Assembly: GCA_040398425.1 (NCBI GenBank)
Contig: JBBATZ010000003.1
Span: 62,001-126,000, forward strand
Length of the DNA stretch: 64,000 nt
Source: UBA7672 sp040398425
Lineage (GTDB): Bacteria; Pseudomonadota; Alphaproteobacteria; Caulobacterales; Hyphomonadaceae
Direction: 5' to 3'
A program made the position numbers and the translations under genes. The notes under the pieces are model-generated. The model saw only the letters and a list, made by a program, of their open reading frames with translations. It searched no databases and had not been told where the DNA came from. How positions within the stretch are numbered: the stretch's first letter is position 1; every line of letters starts with the position of its first letter. Below are positions 40,938-50,700 of the stretch, piece by piece.

Positions 40938-41483
40938 CTACCGGCGCCAGACCGACAGCGGATCGAAGGCGCCGCCTTCGGCTGCGCGGCGCAGGCGATC
41001 GATCTGCTTCATCACATGGTTTTCGGCCGGCTGGAGCGATTCCGAGTAAAGCGCCGCATCGAAACGCCAGACGCGCTCGTAGAGTCCACGCGAACGATCA
41101 ACCAGGGCCATGAGTTGCGCCGGCATTGTGGCGCGATCCACCGGATGCGGTTCGCCGGGTTTGGAGATGCGATATTTCTCGTCGCCCGCTTCTTCGACCT
41201 TCATGTCCTTTTCGCGCACGGCGCGTTGAACGACCAGCCAGGAAGCGGCCTGCATCAGGCGCGTCGTCACTTCCATGCTCTCGGCAGCGTAGACCAGCGC
41301 GAGTTCGCGGTTCAGCTTGCGGCTGTCGATCCGGCCAGGGCCATCGAGATAGCTCGCGGCTTCTTCGACGAGCGCCATGCCTTCCTTGAAAAGGCGGTCG
41401 AACATCTCCGACCCGGCAAATTCGGTGACCCGCTGCTTCCAGTGATCTGGCACAGGGTCGGCGGAATACATGGCGTCGCGCAT
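40938..41483 (-). CDS. rcdA: DUF1465 protein, RcdA-type ClpXP adaptor
   Basis: 181 residues, mostly helical (FAGSEMFDRLFKEGMALVEEAASYLDG; SRKLNRELALVYAAESMEVTTRLMQAASWLVVQRAV). It matches DUF1465, the family containing Caulobacter RcdA, a three-helix-bundle adaptor that with CpdR and PopA brings CtrA and other substrates to ClpXP. The disordered, acidic/basic C-terminus is as expected. A conserved neighbourhood with DUF1192, quinone oxidoreductase and DUF1013 supports the call. Confidence 0.85.
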   Translation of the reverse strand: MRDAMYSADPVPDHWKQRVTEFAGSEMFDRLFKEGMALVEEAASYLDGPGRIDSRKLNRELALVYAAESMEVTTRLMQAASWLVVQRAVREKDMKVEEAGDEKYRISKPGEPHPVDRATMPAQLMALVDRSRGLYERVWRFDAALYSESLQPAENHVMKQIDRLRRAAEGGAFDPLSVWRR

Positions 41484-41689
41484 TAGTCCCTCAAACTACT
41501 CATCATGGGCCGCAGGCCCGGACAGGACCTTGTGCTGCCTTGATGAAGGCAATCCCAATACTACGTCCCCTAAGGACGTCTGGCGTCACGCAAGTCCCTT
41601 GCCGCTGCAACCCAGCGACAGTCTGCAGCACCTTCATCAGCCTGTCGTCAGCCAGTGGTCAGCGACGACTCGCCGGCCAGGATTTCTGG

Positions 41690-41866
41690 CTAGGATTTGA
41701 AGAACGCCGCCTCCGCCGCCTTCCGTGTCGCTTCCTTCTTCACGATCATGGCTTCGCAGGCGGCGATATCGCCTTTGAGGGCCTCGATCCGGTCTTTCAG
41801 TTCCTGGATCGACATGTCGTCCAGACCGCGTTTTACAACCCTTATCGGCTCTTCGTCGAATGTCAT
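41690..41866 (-). CDS. DUF1192 small protein
   Basis: 58 residues. It reads MTFDEEPIRVVKRGLDDMS, then SIQELKDRIEALKGDIAACE and a basic tail with KKEATRKAAEAAFFKS. This matches the DUF1192 family of about 60-residue alphaproteobacterial proteins, with a short coiled coil. GGGAGG lies 7 bases before ATG 41866. It is divergent from the quinone oxidoreductase (108 bp) and upstream of rcdA on the same strand. The 206 bp between it and rcdA hold a GGGCC-GCA-GGCCC hairpin and one GANTC, but no gene that I can support. Confidence 0.85.
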   Translation of the reverse strand: MTFDEEPIRVVKRGLDDMSIQELKDRIEALKGDIAACEAMIVKKEATRKAAEAAFFKS

Positions 41867-41974
41867 GGCCGCGCCTCCCAGCTTCCTCGCACCGCGCTCC
41901 CGGCCCCTGCTTGACCGCGTGCCCTTAGCGCGCCCAAGTCAGCCTGACCCTTACGTTCATGATTAAAGCGCGGG

Positions 41975-42964
41975 ATGCCCGAAATGTCCAAACTGATGAT
42001 GACCGCGGTGAAGTCGGTCGTGGGGGAAAAGCTCACCCTGCACGAAATCGGGAAGCCTTCGCCCGGACCGGGGCAGGTTCTGATCCAGGTTCACGCAGCG
42101 GGGGTAAATCGTCCCGACCTTATCCAGCGGGCAGGCCGCTATCCGCCGCCCCCTGGCGCCCCGGAGACGCTGGGCCTTGAAGTCGCAGGCAAAATCGAAG
42201 CGGTGGGCGAAGGCGTCACGCGCTGGAAGGTTGGCGACAAGGTATGCGCTCTGGTGCCCGGCGGCGGCTATGCCGAATACGCCGTGGCGCATGAAGGTTC
42301 GACCATGCCCCTGCCGGCGCCGCTTTCTTTCGTGGAAGCTGCGGGCCTCCCCGAAACGGTGCTGACTGTCTGGAACAACGTCTTCCACATGAGCCAGCTC
42401 AAGCCGGGCGAGGCCTTCCTCGTCCATGGCGGCGGCAGCGGCATCGGCACAACCGCGATCCAGCTCGCAACGGCCTGGGGCGCAACTGTCTACGCGACCG
42501 CCGGCACAGAGGAAAAATGCCGCCTTTGCGAGAGCCTGGGGGCGAAACGCGCGATCAACTACAAGACCGAGGATTTCGAGACGATCCTGCGCGATGCCGG
42601 CGGCGTCGATGTCGTGCTCGATATGGTCGGCAAGCCTTATTTCGAGAAGAACCTCACCATCCTCAATGACCTCGGACGCCTGTCCTATATCGCTTTCCTG
42701 CAGGGCTCGCGGATCGAGGGCGACCTCACCCGCCTGATGCTGAAGCGGATCTCGGTCTCCGGTTCGACCCTGCGGATCCGGACCGATGCCCACAAGGCCA
42801 TGCTGGCGGATGGGGTGGTCAGGAACGTCTGGCCCTGGATTGCCGCGGGCAAGTTCCGGCCCCAGGTCAGCGGGGTGTTCCCCCTCGCCGAGGCGGACGC
42901 TGCCCACGCAAAAATGGAGACGGCGGACCATGCCGGAAAAATAATTCTGCAGGTTGTCGCCTAG
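41975..42964 (+). CDS. NAD(P)H quinone oxidoreductase (PIG3-like MDR family)
   Basis: 329 residues. The GroES-like half starts EIGKPSPGPGQVLIQVHAAG with NRPDLIQRAGRYPPPPGAP; the Rossmann half has HGGGSGIGTTAIQLA and later the SGSTLRIRTDAHKA segment typical of the TP53I3/PIG3 subgroup. No structural or catalytic zinc ligands are present, as expected for quinone reductases. It probably reduces quinones with NADPH. It could start at either MPEM or MSKL. Confidence 0.92.
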   Translation: MPEMSKLMMTAVKSVVGEKLTLHEIGKPSPGPGQVLIQVHAAGVNRPDLIQRAGRYPPPPGAPETLGLEVAGKIEAVGEGVTRWKVGDKVCALVPGGGYAEYAVAHEGSTMPLPAPLSFVEAAGLPETVLTVWNNVFHMSQLKPGEAFLVHGGGSGIGTTAIQLATAWGATVYATAGTEEKCRLCESLGAKRAINYKTEDFETILRDAGGVDVVLDMVGKPYFEKNLTILNDLGRLSYIAFLQGSRIEGDLTRLMLKRISVSGSTLRIRTDAHKAMLADGVVRNVWPWIAAGKFRPQVSGVFPLAEADAAHAKMETADHAGKIILQVVA

Positions 42965-43002
42965 TGCCTTGATTCCGAGGGGGCGGAACCTCGCAAATAA
43001 GG

Positions 43003-43031
43003 TTCACATTCGGGAAAACCTGAATTATATC
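43003..43031 (+). promoter_or_regulatory. predicted promoter upstream of the trcR terminator
   Basis: TTCACA (43003-43008) and TATATC (43026-43031) are spaced 17 bases apart in a locally AT-rich stretch. A transcript would start near 43038. A GANTC site lies at 42971. Confidence 0.5.
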
Positions 43032-43073
43032 AGTTAAGCTTAGGACTACTTCCCATTCTCGACAATTCCGAGT

Positions 43074-43098
43074 AACCCGGCCTAAGCGCCGGGTTTTT
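43074..43098 (+). terminator. Rho-independent terminator between quinone oxidoreductase and trcR
   Basis: AACCCGGC and GCCGGGTT form an 8-bp stem with a 6-base loop, followed by TTTTT and, two bases later, TTTT. It lies 110 bp after the quinone oxidoreductase stop and 27 bp before trcR, downstream of the predicted promoter, so it could end a 60-nt RNA or attenuate trcR. Confidence 0.8.
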
Positions 43099-43124
43099 GC
43101 TTTTAAGAACTAACGAGGCGACCC

Positions 43125-43832
43125 ATGGCCAAAATCCTCATGCCGAAAGCGACAGCCGTCTGGCTGATCGACAACACCACGCTGACCTTCGAACAGATCG
43201 CGGAATTCTGCGAACTGCACCCGCTCGAGGTGAAGGGCATCGCCGATGGCGAGGTTGCCGAGAACATGCGCGGCGCAGATCCCGTGGCCTCGGGCGAGCT
43301 GACACGTGAAGAGATCGGCAAGGGCGAAGAGGACAAGACCTACACCCTCAAGATGCCGCCGCTGAAACACGCCAACGTGCCGGAAGCCAAGAAGAAGGGT
43401 GCCCGGTTCACGCCAGTGTCGCGCCGCAAGGATCGCCCGGATGCGATCGCATGGTTCCTGCGCCACCATCCGGAAGTGACCGACGCCCAGATCTCGAAAC
43501 TGATCGGCACGACGAAATCGACCATCGACAGCGTGCGCTCGCGCCAGCACTGGAATTCGCCGAACCTCAAGCCGGTCGATCCGGTGACGCTCGGCCTGTG
43601 CTCCCAGATCGAACTCGACGCCATCGTCTCCCGCGCTGCCTCCAAGAAATCGCAGGCCCGTGAAGAAAACGATGTCCGTATGGCGGGTCCGACCCTTCGC
43701 AAGGTCGTGACGCCTGCACCGGTTGCTGACGACGAAGTCACTGCCGACGGAGAAGAGCGTCCGCGCGGCAACATCACCGCCGAGCAGCTGTTCGCCAACT
43801 TCGGCAAGAACAAGGATGGCGGCGGGGAGTAA
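43125..43832 (+). CDS. trcR: DUF1013 cell-cycle regulator TrcR
   Basis: 235 residues beginning MAKILMPKATAVWLIDNTTLTFEQIAEFC, the DUF1013 start. A helix-turn-helix-like stretch is visible in DAIAWFLRHHPEVTDAQISKLIGTTKSTID near 105. DUF1013 proteins are named TrcR in Caulobacter and relatives, a cell-cycle-linked transcription factor. The C-terminus is charged (EERPRGNITAEQLFANFGK). GAGG precedes the ATG. The promoter or read-through question raised by the upstream terminator affects how it is regulated. Confidence 0.9.
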   Translation: MAKILMPKATAVWLIDNTTLTFEQIAEFCELHPLEVKGIADGEVAENMRGADPVASGELTREEIGKGEEDKTYTLKMPPLKHANVPEAKKKGARFTPVSRRKDRPDAIAWFLRHHPEVTDAQISKLIGTTKSTIDSVRSRQHWNSPNLKPVDPVTLGLCSQIELDAIVSRAASKKSQAREENDVRMAGPTLRKVVTPAPVADDEVTADGEERPRGNITAEQLFANFGKNKDGGGE

Positions 43833-43842
43833 TCCCTGCTGC

Positions 43843-44220
43843 TCAGTCTTCCGCCGGATAGGCCGGCCCGTCATCGCCGGCCCGTCCAATGCTTGCGCCA
43901 TTGGGCGTGAAGACCGGTTCGGGTTCGGCGACCGCCTGACCGCCGGCCAGCTGCACGATCATCTCCAGCCGCTCCTGCGAACGGTGCGAGACGACAAGCA
44001 TGTCAGCAAGAATCCGCAGGCCGAGCCAGATGCCCAGCGGCAGTGCAATGCCGGCCGCCAGCTGCATCGCGGCGGGGGCGTAGTTACCCGCGGCCACACT
44101 CGCGACTGCGATCACGAGCATCACGCCCGCGCACAGCGCCAGAAAGGCGCCGACCATGCCCATCGCCGAGCGCAAGAGCGCCGGCGACAGCGTCTTTTCA
44201 TTCTCCCAGAGCCCACGCAT
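43843..44220 (-). CDS. hypothetical two-helix membrane protein
   Basis: 125 residues. Two membrane helices (about 20-45 and 50-75: MVGAFLALCAGVMLVIAVAS and MQLAAGIALPLGIWLGLRIL) are followed by the conserved-looking SHRSQERLEMIVQLAGG and a disordered tail. I recognise no family with confidence. It is convergent with trcR (10 bp) and is followed upstream by the first YdcH gene on the same strand, 162 bp away. Confidence 0.68.
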   Translation of the reverse strand: MRGLWENEKTLSPALLRSAMGMVGAFLALCAGVMLVIAVASVAAGNYAPAAMQLAAGIALPLGIWLGLRILADMLVVSHRSQERLEMIVQLAGGQAVAEPEPVFTPNGASIGRAGDDGPAYPAED

Positions 44221-44382
44221 CAGGTCACCCTCGTCCGTCGCTCACCTGCCGCCCCGGCTCCGCAACCATTCGCGGGGTCGCGGCCCAGGTCAACGACAAG
44301 TTGAGCGCCACGCAATGATCCAAAGTGGGTCGGATCAAAAGATGGGGAATGCCGGTGAGGACCCCGTTCGGGCGGGCGGCGG

Positions 44383-44550
44383 CTAGTTCAGCCGCAGATT
44401 GGCGATCTCGTCTTTCAATCGAAGTTTCTTGCGTTTGAGCTCATGAATTCGCACTTCGTCGCCGGCAGGATGCTTCAGCTCGGCATCAATGGCGGCTTCA
44501 AGCCGCTTATGACGCTCGCTCAATTCCTTGATGCGTGATTCCAGGCTCAT
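44383..44550 (-). CDS. YdcH/DUF465 family protein, copy 1
   Basis: 55 residues: MSLESRIKELSERHKRLEAA, then DAELKHPAGDEVRIHELKRK and KLRLKDEIANLRLN. This is the short helical-hairpin YdcH/DUF465 family (H/D-LKR-x-KL-x-LKD motif). Start ATG 44550 has AAGGAGAG 8 bases upstream. A second family member is encoded divergently 416 bp away, a common arrangement in alphaproteobacteria. Function unknown. Confidence 0.88.
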   Translation of the reverse strand: MSLESRIKELSERHKRLEAAIDAELKHPAGDEVRIHELKRKKLRLKDEIANLRLN

Positions 44551-44966
44551 CGAGAGGACTCTCCTTGTCTGGGCGAACCGCCACGTCCAGCGGACGTGGG
44601 AGGGGTGCCAACCCGACCGCGAGCGGAAGGGCCGCGTCCGCTACGGCCTCGACAGGAGTTTCGAGGAATCCGTTGCGGCTCGCTTTCCAGCCGCAAGCAG
44701 AGTGAAACATGAAGAAATTCGCGCGTCACGACCTGAACGGTGCAAATCTGCGCGCGTGCGAAAATTTTTCAGTTGCCATCACAAATGACTGTCCCGCGCC
44801 CATGCGGAAGGCGCCCGGGGGCGCGATGGAGCTTCCCGGAACGGTCCGGATTTGGTATAGGGTAACGGGACGGTCAGGTCCGGCAAACCGCTTCCGTATT
44901 CCAGTCCCTTGAATCGCGAGCGGAATTCCGTGTCGATTCGAGGGGCGCGCAGGGGAGGCCGATGGG
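44551..44966. other. hairpin-rich spacer between divergent YdcH genes
   Basis: No convincing gene. It contains four perfect inverted repeats in 116 bp: CCACGTCC-3-GGACGTGG (44581-44599), GCGGA-9-TCCGC (44623-44641), CCTCGA-8-TCGAGG (44647-44666), and TTGCGGCT-8-AGCCGCAA (44673-44696), plus GGGT-4-ACCC (about 44603-44614). An AAATTTTTC stretch follows near 44763. A minus-strand frame from 44710 reads plausibly for about 40 residues but overlaps the YdcH gene out of frame. A structured RNA is possible; strand uncertain. Confidence 0.5.
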
Positions 44967-45185
44967 TTGAGCGATATCGTTTTCGACCCGACCAATATCG
45001 AGGCGATGGTCCAGCAGCTGGAAGAATTGCGCCAGCGTCACAGTGACCTCGACGCCTCGATCGAGGAGATGAAACGGGTCGGCGGCAACGACATCGGCCT
45101 CATGGGGCTCAAGCGCGAAAAACTGCGCCTGAAGGACCGCATCATGTGGCTGTCCTCGAAGATGACGCCGGACATCATCGCCTGA
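44967..45185 (+). CDS. YdcH/DUF465 family protein, copy 2
   Basis: 72 residues from TTG 44967 with AGGGGAGG upstream; an ATG four bases earlier is out of frame and stops at once. The sequence has MVQQLEELRQRHSDLDASIEEM and IGLMGLKREKLRLKDRIMWL, with the family LKREKLRLKD block. It is longer by an N-terminal extension than copy 1. Function unknown. Confidence 0.86.
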   Translation: MSDIVFDPTNIEAMVQQLEELRQRHSDLDASIEEMKRVGGNDIGLMGLKREKLRLKDRIMWLSSKMTPDIIA

Positions 45186-45306
45186 GGCCACCGGCTGACG
45201 ATTCCGTCTGTCCGCACCTGGTTTCGTGTCCGGGGCGCAAGCTCACGGCGATAACTCCCGCAAGACGCGAAACCTGTGCGAAGCCTGGCTATGCGTCACG
45301 TGACAG

Positions 45307-45327
45307 TTTTGCATCGAACGCGCAAAA
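45307..45327. promoter_or_regulatory. inverted repeat upstream of the TonB-dependent receptor
   Basis: TTTTGC and GCAAAA, spaced by 9 bases, form a perfect 6-base inverted repeat about 98 bp upstream of the start. It may be an operator; no family consensus is recognised. Confidence 0.35.
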
Positions 45328-45424
45328 TGCGTCGTATACGTACAATTCCGACGTGTATGCGCAAGACTCGTCAACCCTGTTCGGCTGATCTGCGCCCCAC
45401 AATTTCACCCGGGAGCGTTCGTCC

Positions 45425-47614
45425 ATGGTCCACCGCAAATCCGCCGGCCGGCAATTGCTGCTTGCCCTTATGTCCGCCGCTTCGGCCACCGCCCTGCTTG
45501 CCGCCCCCGCGATGGCCCAGACCGCAGCGACGGACAGCAAGCTCGACGTGATCATCATCACCGCCAACCAGCGTGAAGAAAACCTGCAGGACGTTCCGGT
45601 TTCGGCCGCGTCCCTGTCGAGCGACGCGATTTCGTCGATCTTCTCGTCGGGCGACGACGTCGTCTCGCTGGCCGCGCGCGTACCGGCGCTCTACGCCGAA
45701 AGCTCCAACGGCCGCGTTGCCCCGCGCTTCTACATCCGCGGTCTCGGCAACACTGACTTCGATCTTGCCGCGTCCCAGCCGGTCTCCGTGATCATGGACG
45801 ACGTGGTGATGGAAAACGTCGTCCTGAAATCGACCCCGATCTTCGACGTCGACCGCGTCGAGGTCTATCGCGGCCCGCAAGGTACGCTGTTCGGCCGCAA
45901 CACCACGGCCGGCATCATCCGCTTCACCTCGCGCCGTCCGACCGAAGCTACCGAAGCGCGCCTCGCCGCCTCGTACGGCACCTACGGCACGGCCACGGTC
46001 GACGCCGCTGTCGGCGGCACGCTGATGCCGGGCGTCCAGGTCCGCGCCTCTGGCCTGTGGCAGCATCGCGACGACTGGATCGACAACACGCGGGTTTCAG
46101 GCGAAGAAAACCTCGGCGGCTATGATGAGACTGCTGGCCGCCTGCAGGTCGCCTTCAAACCGAGCGACGCCCTCGACGTGCTGCTTAACGTCCATGGCCG
46201 CGAGCTCGACGGCACCGCCGCCGTGTTCCGCGCCAACGTGATCACCACGGGCACGAACGGCCTCAACGCCAACTATGATCGCGACACGGTCTCCTTCAAC
46301 CAGGGCGGCGGCAACCCGCAGTCCTACTCCGGCTGGGGAACGTCGGCCAACATCGCCTACGACTTCGGCGACATGGTCCTGACCTCGATCACCGCTTACG
46401 AGAACACCAACGGCCTCAGCCGCGGTGACATCGATGGCGGCGTCGCCGGCGTCGGCCCGGGCTTCATCCCGTTCGATGCCGATACGCAGGACTCGATCGA
46501 TGATCTCGATCAGACGACACAGGAATTCAGGCTCGCATCCGACACGGGCGGCCCGCTCTCCTGGCAGACCGGCGCATATTTCTTCGACGCTGACTTCACC
46601 GTCACCACGGTCGGCCCGTTCGGCTTCCCGCCCTCGACCACTGTCACCCACTCCAACAAGGCGTGGGCCGTGTTTGGCCAGGCGAGCTATGCCGTCAACG
46701 ACGCGCTGAGCGTCACCGGCGGCCTGCGCTATACCAATGACGACAAGGATTTCAGCGTCGCCGCAGCGCCGTCCAACAACATCTCGATCTCGGACGAACA
46801 TGTCAGCTGGGACCTGAGCGCGATGTACGCTCTCAACGACGACATGTCGGTTTACGCCCGTATCGCTGATGGCTTCCGCGGACCGTCGATCCAGGGCCGC
46901 AACGTCGCCTTCTTCGCACCGCCCTCGGCCGCGCAATCGGAAACGGTGATCTCTTACGAGGCCGGCTTCAAGTCGACCTTGCTCAACGACACGCTGCGCT
47001 TCAACGGGGCCGCCTACACCTACGAAGTCTCGGACATCCAGCTCACAGCGGTCGGCGGCGCGGGCAACCTCGTCCAGCTGATCAACGCGGATAAAGGCAA
47101 GGCCTGGGGTCTCGAAGTCGACGCCGAATGGGCACCGCTCGACAACCTCGTCTTCACGGGCGGCCTCTCCTATGTCGACTCCGAGATCGACGATCCGGGT
47201 CTCGCCGTCGGCGTCTGCGCCCAGTGCACGGTCACCGATCCGCGCAATGGCCTCGGCCAGGCGCTGATCGACGGCAACCCGTTCCCGAACGCGCCGGAGA
47301 CCATCGCCAACCTCACCGCCCGTTATTCGATCCCGTGGGGTTCTGATGGCGAACTCTTCGCCTTCACCGACTTGGCCTATCAGGGCAAGACCAACCTCTT
47401 CCTCTATGAATCGGTTGAATTCCAGACCGACGACCAGATCGAGGGCGGCCTGAAATTCGGCTGGGCCAAGACCGATGGATCGCTGGAAGTTGCGGCCTTT
47501 GCCCGCAACATCACGGACGAGGACAACATCAAGGGCGGCATCGACTTCAACAACAACACCGCTTTCGTCAACGAACCCCGCATCATCGGCGTCTCGCTGA
47601 AGATCGGTAACTAG
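45425..47614 (+). CDS. TonB-dependent outer-membrane receptor
   Basis: 729 residues. Signal peptide to about residue 31 (LLAAPAMAQ). The TonB box region is near DVIIITANQREENLQDVPVS; the plug domain runs about 40-170 with FYIRGLGNTDFD and VEVYRGPQGTLFGRNTTAGIIRF; a 22-strand barrel follows, ending INEP-like VNEPRIIGVSLKIGN with the closing strand. It is of the iron-complex/PupB-like or poly-aromatic uptake kind common in Caulobacterales; the ligand is unknown. Its 239-bp upstream region contains TTTTGC-N9-GCAAAA (45307-45327), a possible operator. A strong terminator follows. Confidence 0.93.
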   Translation: MVHRKSAGRQLLLALMSAASATALLAAPAMAQTAATDSKLDVIIITANQREENLQDVPVSAASLSSDAISSIFSSGDDVVSLAARVPALYAESSNGRVAPRFYIRGLGNTDFDLAASQPVSVIMDDVVMENVVLKSTPIFDVDRVEVYRGPQGTLFGRNTTAGIIRFTSRRPTEATEARLAASYGTYGTATVDAAVGGTLMPGVQVRASGLWQHRDDWIDNTRVSGEENLGGYDETAGRLQVAFKPSDALDVLLNVHGRELDGTAAVFRANVITTGTNGLNANYDRDTVSFNQGGGNPQSYSGWGTSANIAYDFGDMVLTSITAYENTNGLSRGDIDGGVAGVGPGFIPFDADTQDSIDDLDQTTQEFRLASDTGGPLSWQTGAYFFDADFTVTTVGPFGFPPSTTVTHSNKAWAVFGQASYAVNDALSVTGGLRYTNDDKDFSVAAAPSNNISISDEHVSWDLSAMYALNDDMSVYARIADGFRGPSIQGRNVAFFAPPSAAQSETVISYEAGFKSTLLNDTLRFNGAAYTYEVSDIQLTAVGGAGNLVQLINADKGKAWGLEVDAEWAPLDNLVFTGGLSYVDSEIDDPGLAVGVCAQCTVTDPRNGLGQALIDGNPFPNAPETIANLTARYSIPWGSDGELFAFTDLAYQGKTNLFLYESVEFQTDDQIEGGLKFGWAKTDGSLEVAAFARNITDEDNIKGGIDFNNNTAFVNEPRIIGVSLKIGN

Positions 47615-47639
47615 GCTTAGGTCACTGCCGTCAGGACAA

Positions 47640-47677
47640 GGCCGCTCCGGGTGTTGACCGGAGCGGCCTTTTTCTTT
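47640..47677 (+). terminator. Rho-independent terminator of the TonB-dependent receptor gene
   Basis: An 11-bp perfect stem, GGCCGCTCCGG with CCGGAGCGGCC, 7-base loop, followed by TTTTTCTTT. It starts 26 bases after the stop. Confidence 0.93.
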
Positions 47678-47797
47678 GCTGGCGCGCTCGTCCTTTGACG
47701 GACGGACACTTCGTGGGCTGGTCAGGTTGAGGGCGCGCCTGCCGGAAACCAGGGGCTGTCCGGACGCCAGCGCGCGTCGCCCCGGGATTTGCGCGCC

Positions 47798-50700
47798 TCA
47801 GTGAAAATCGCGCGATTTCGGCAGGACGCGGACGTTGCGGGGGTGGATGAACTTGCCGTCGGCGCCTTTGGGGCCACGTGGATGTTGTGGGTTCCTGATC
47901 TCGTCGGCGCGCGTGAGTTCGGTGTGCACGACATGATCCTCGGACAGGCGATCGAGTTCGGCCGAGCGGTCGGTCACGCGCACGCCCATGAGGTGCGTCA
48001 CGCCTTCCTTGCTTCGCTGCACCCTGCCCTCGATCAGCAGCAGGCGGGCGCCCATCACCTGCGCGCGGAATGTCTCGAAGGTGCGGGCCCAGAGCAGCGC
48101 ATTTGTGACGCCGGTTTCATCCTCGAGCGTGATGAAGATCGCCTTGCCATTGCCAGGCCTCTGACGAACGAGGACGATGCCGGCGGTGCGCGCCCAGTAG
48201 CCATCCTTCAGGTCTGTGGTCTGCTTGCAGGACAGGATGCGTTCGGCGGCAAAGACAGGACGCAGGATCTGCATCGGGTGCGCCTTCAGTGACAGGCGCG
48301 CCGTCTGGTAATCGGCCGCCACATGCTCGCCGAGCGGCATGTCTGGGAGATGGCTTTCAGGCTCCTCGCCCAGTTCGCGCGCATGCACCGCAGCGAACAG
48401 CGGCAGCAGGTCATCATCCGGCAGGCGGCGCACATCCCACAGCGCCTGTCGCCTGTCCTGATCGAGCGAGCGAAAGGCGTCAGCATCCGCAAGACGGCGC
48501 AGCATGGGCGTGGAGATACGGCCGCGCTCGCGCATATCGGCGACGCTGGTGAAGCCTTGCCCGCGCCGCGCAACGAGCGCGTGCGCATCGGCCTCGCACA
48601 TGCCGTCGATCTGGCGAAAACCGATGCGGAGCGCAAGCGCGCCATCCTCGCGCCGCTCCAGCGTGTTGTCGTAATGGCTGTGGTTCACGTCGATCTCGCG
48701 GACCTCAACGCCATGCTCCTGCGCATCTCGCACGATCTGCGCTGGCGCGTAGAACCCCATCGGCTGCGAGTTCAGCAAAGCACACGCAAACGCCGCCGGA
48801 TGATGACACTTGATCCACGATGAGACGTAGACCAGCTGCGCAAAGGCCGCCGCGTGACTTTCAGGAAAACCGTAGGAACCGAAGCCCTTGATCTGGTCGA
48901 AACAGCGCTTGGCAAAATCGGGGTCATAGCCTCGCGCGGTCATGCGCTTGACCATCAGATCTTCGAATTTGTGAATCGTGCCAACATTGCGAAACGTCGC
49001 CATTGCGCGTCGCAGACCATTGGCCTCCTCTGGCGTGAACTCTGCCGCGACCATGGCGATCTTCATGGCCTGTTCCTGAAACAGCGGGACGCCTTCGGTG
49101 CGCCAGAGTATGTCGTAGAGTTCTCTCGGATTGCCGCCTTTCGGGTAGGGATAGGTAACGATCTCGGCCCCTTCCCTGCGCTTCAGGTAGGGGTGAACCA
49201 TGTCGCCCTGAATCGGGCCGGGGCGAACGATCGCAACCTCGATCACCAGGTCGTACATTTTGCGCGGCTTCAGGCGCGGCAACATGTTGATCTGGGCCCG
49301 GCTTTCAACCTGGAAGACGCCGATCGAGTCGCCCTTGCACAGCATGTCGTAGACAGCCGGATCTTCTGCCGGAAAATCGCGCAAGCCATAGCGCACATCG
49401 CCATGGCGATAGAGAAGGTCGCGCGCCTTGCGGATGCAGGTGAGCATGCCGAGCGCAAGCACATCGACCTTCATGACCCGCAACGCGTCGATGTCGTCCT
49501 TGTCCCACTCGATGAAGGTGCGCTCATCCATCGCGGCGTTTCCGATCGGGACGAATTCATCGAGGCGGCCAGATGTCAGTACAAAGCCGCCGACGTGCTG
49601 TGACAGATGGCGTGGAAAGCCCTGCAGCCGATTGGCGAATTCCAGGGCGCGATGCAGCAAGGGATTTTCGGGATCCAGGCCGGCCTGACGAAGTTGCTGC
49701 GCGGCGGGCGCCGCTCCCCAGCTGCCCCAGACAAGGCCGGAGAGCTGGGCCGTCACATCATCGGTAAGGCCGAAAACCTTGCCGACTTCGCGCATGGCGC
49801 TGCGCGGCCGGTAATGAATTACGGTCGCTGCGATGGCCGCACGCTCACGGCCATAGCGCTCATAGATATGCTGGATCACTTCCTCGCGGCGCTCGTGCTC
49901 GAAGTCGACATCGATGTCGGGCGGCTCGTTCTTTCGCTCGGCAGACAGAAAGCGTTCGAAAAGTACATCGAATGTAGCGGGGTCCACCGAGGTCATGCCC
50001 AGAACGTAACAGACGGCGGAGTTGGCAGCCGAGCCACGCCCCTGACAAAGAATGCCAAGATTGTCGGCGATGCGGACCGTGTCAAAGATCGTGAGAAAAT
50101 ATGGCGCAAGCCTGTAATCCCGGATAAAGGCGAGTTCCTTTGCCAGGAGCTCTTCGACTTTCCTCGGTATCGCGTCGCCGTATTTCATGCGCGCGTAGAA
50201 CCACGTGCGATCTTCAAGATAGGCCTGGTCTTTCCAGCCGGGCGGAACGGGTTCTTCAGGGTACTGATAACTGAGCTGCTCGAGATCGAACTCGACAAGA
50301 TCGAGGAAGATCGCGACCTGATCGACTGCCTCTGGCGCGTGAGCAAAGAGCCGCGCCATTTCCTGTCTTTCCTTCAGGTGCCGTTCCGCGTTGGCCTCCA
50401 GAAGCCTGCCTGCTTCGGTGATTTTCACGCCCTCGCGAATGCACGTCACGATATCCTGCAAGTCGCGCTGGACCGGCGCATGATAGAGCGCATCGTTGAC
50501 GGCGATCAGGGGAACGCCTGCGGTCGCCGCGATTTTCTTGAGCTTGTGGAGGCGACGCAGATCATCGCCGCGGCGATGCATGGTCGCGCCCAGCCATACG
50601 CAGGCAGACCTGTGCAGCCGGGAGAGAAGCGGTTGAAGCCCCTCAAGCCTTTCTCCGGGCATGACGATCAGCAGAAGCTCGGCGGGATGGAACAGCAGGT

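Noticed and set aside
44507..44710. Minus-strand frame of 67 codons with a plausible middle (VEAVADAALPLAVGLAPL)
   Set aside because: It overlaps the YdcH gene by more than 40 bases in another frame, has no good ribosome-binding site, and lies over the inverted repeats.
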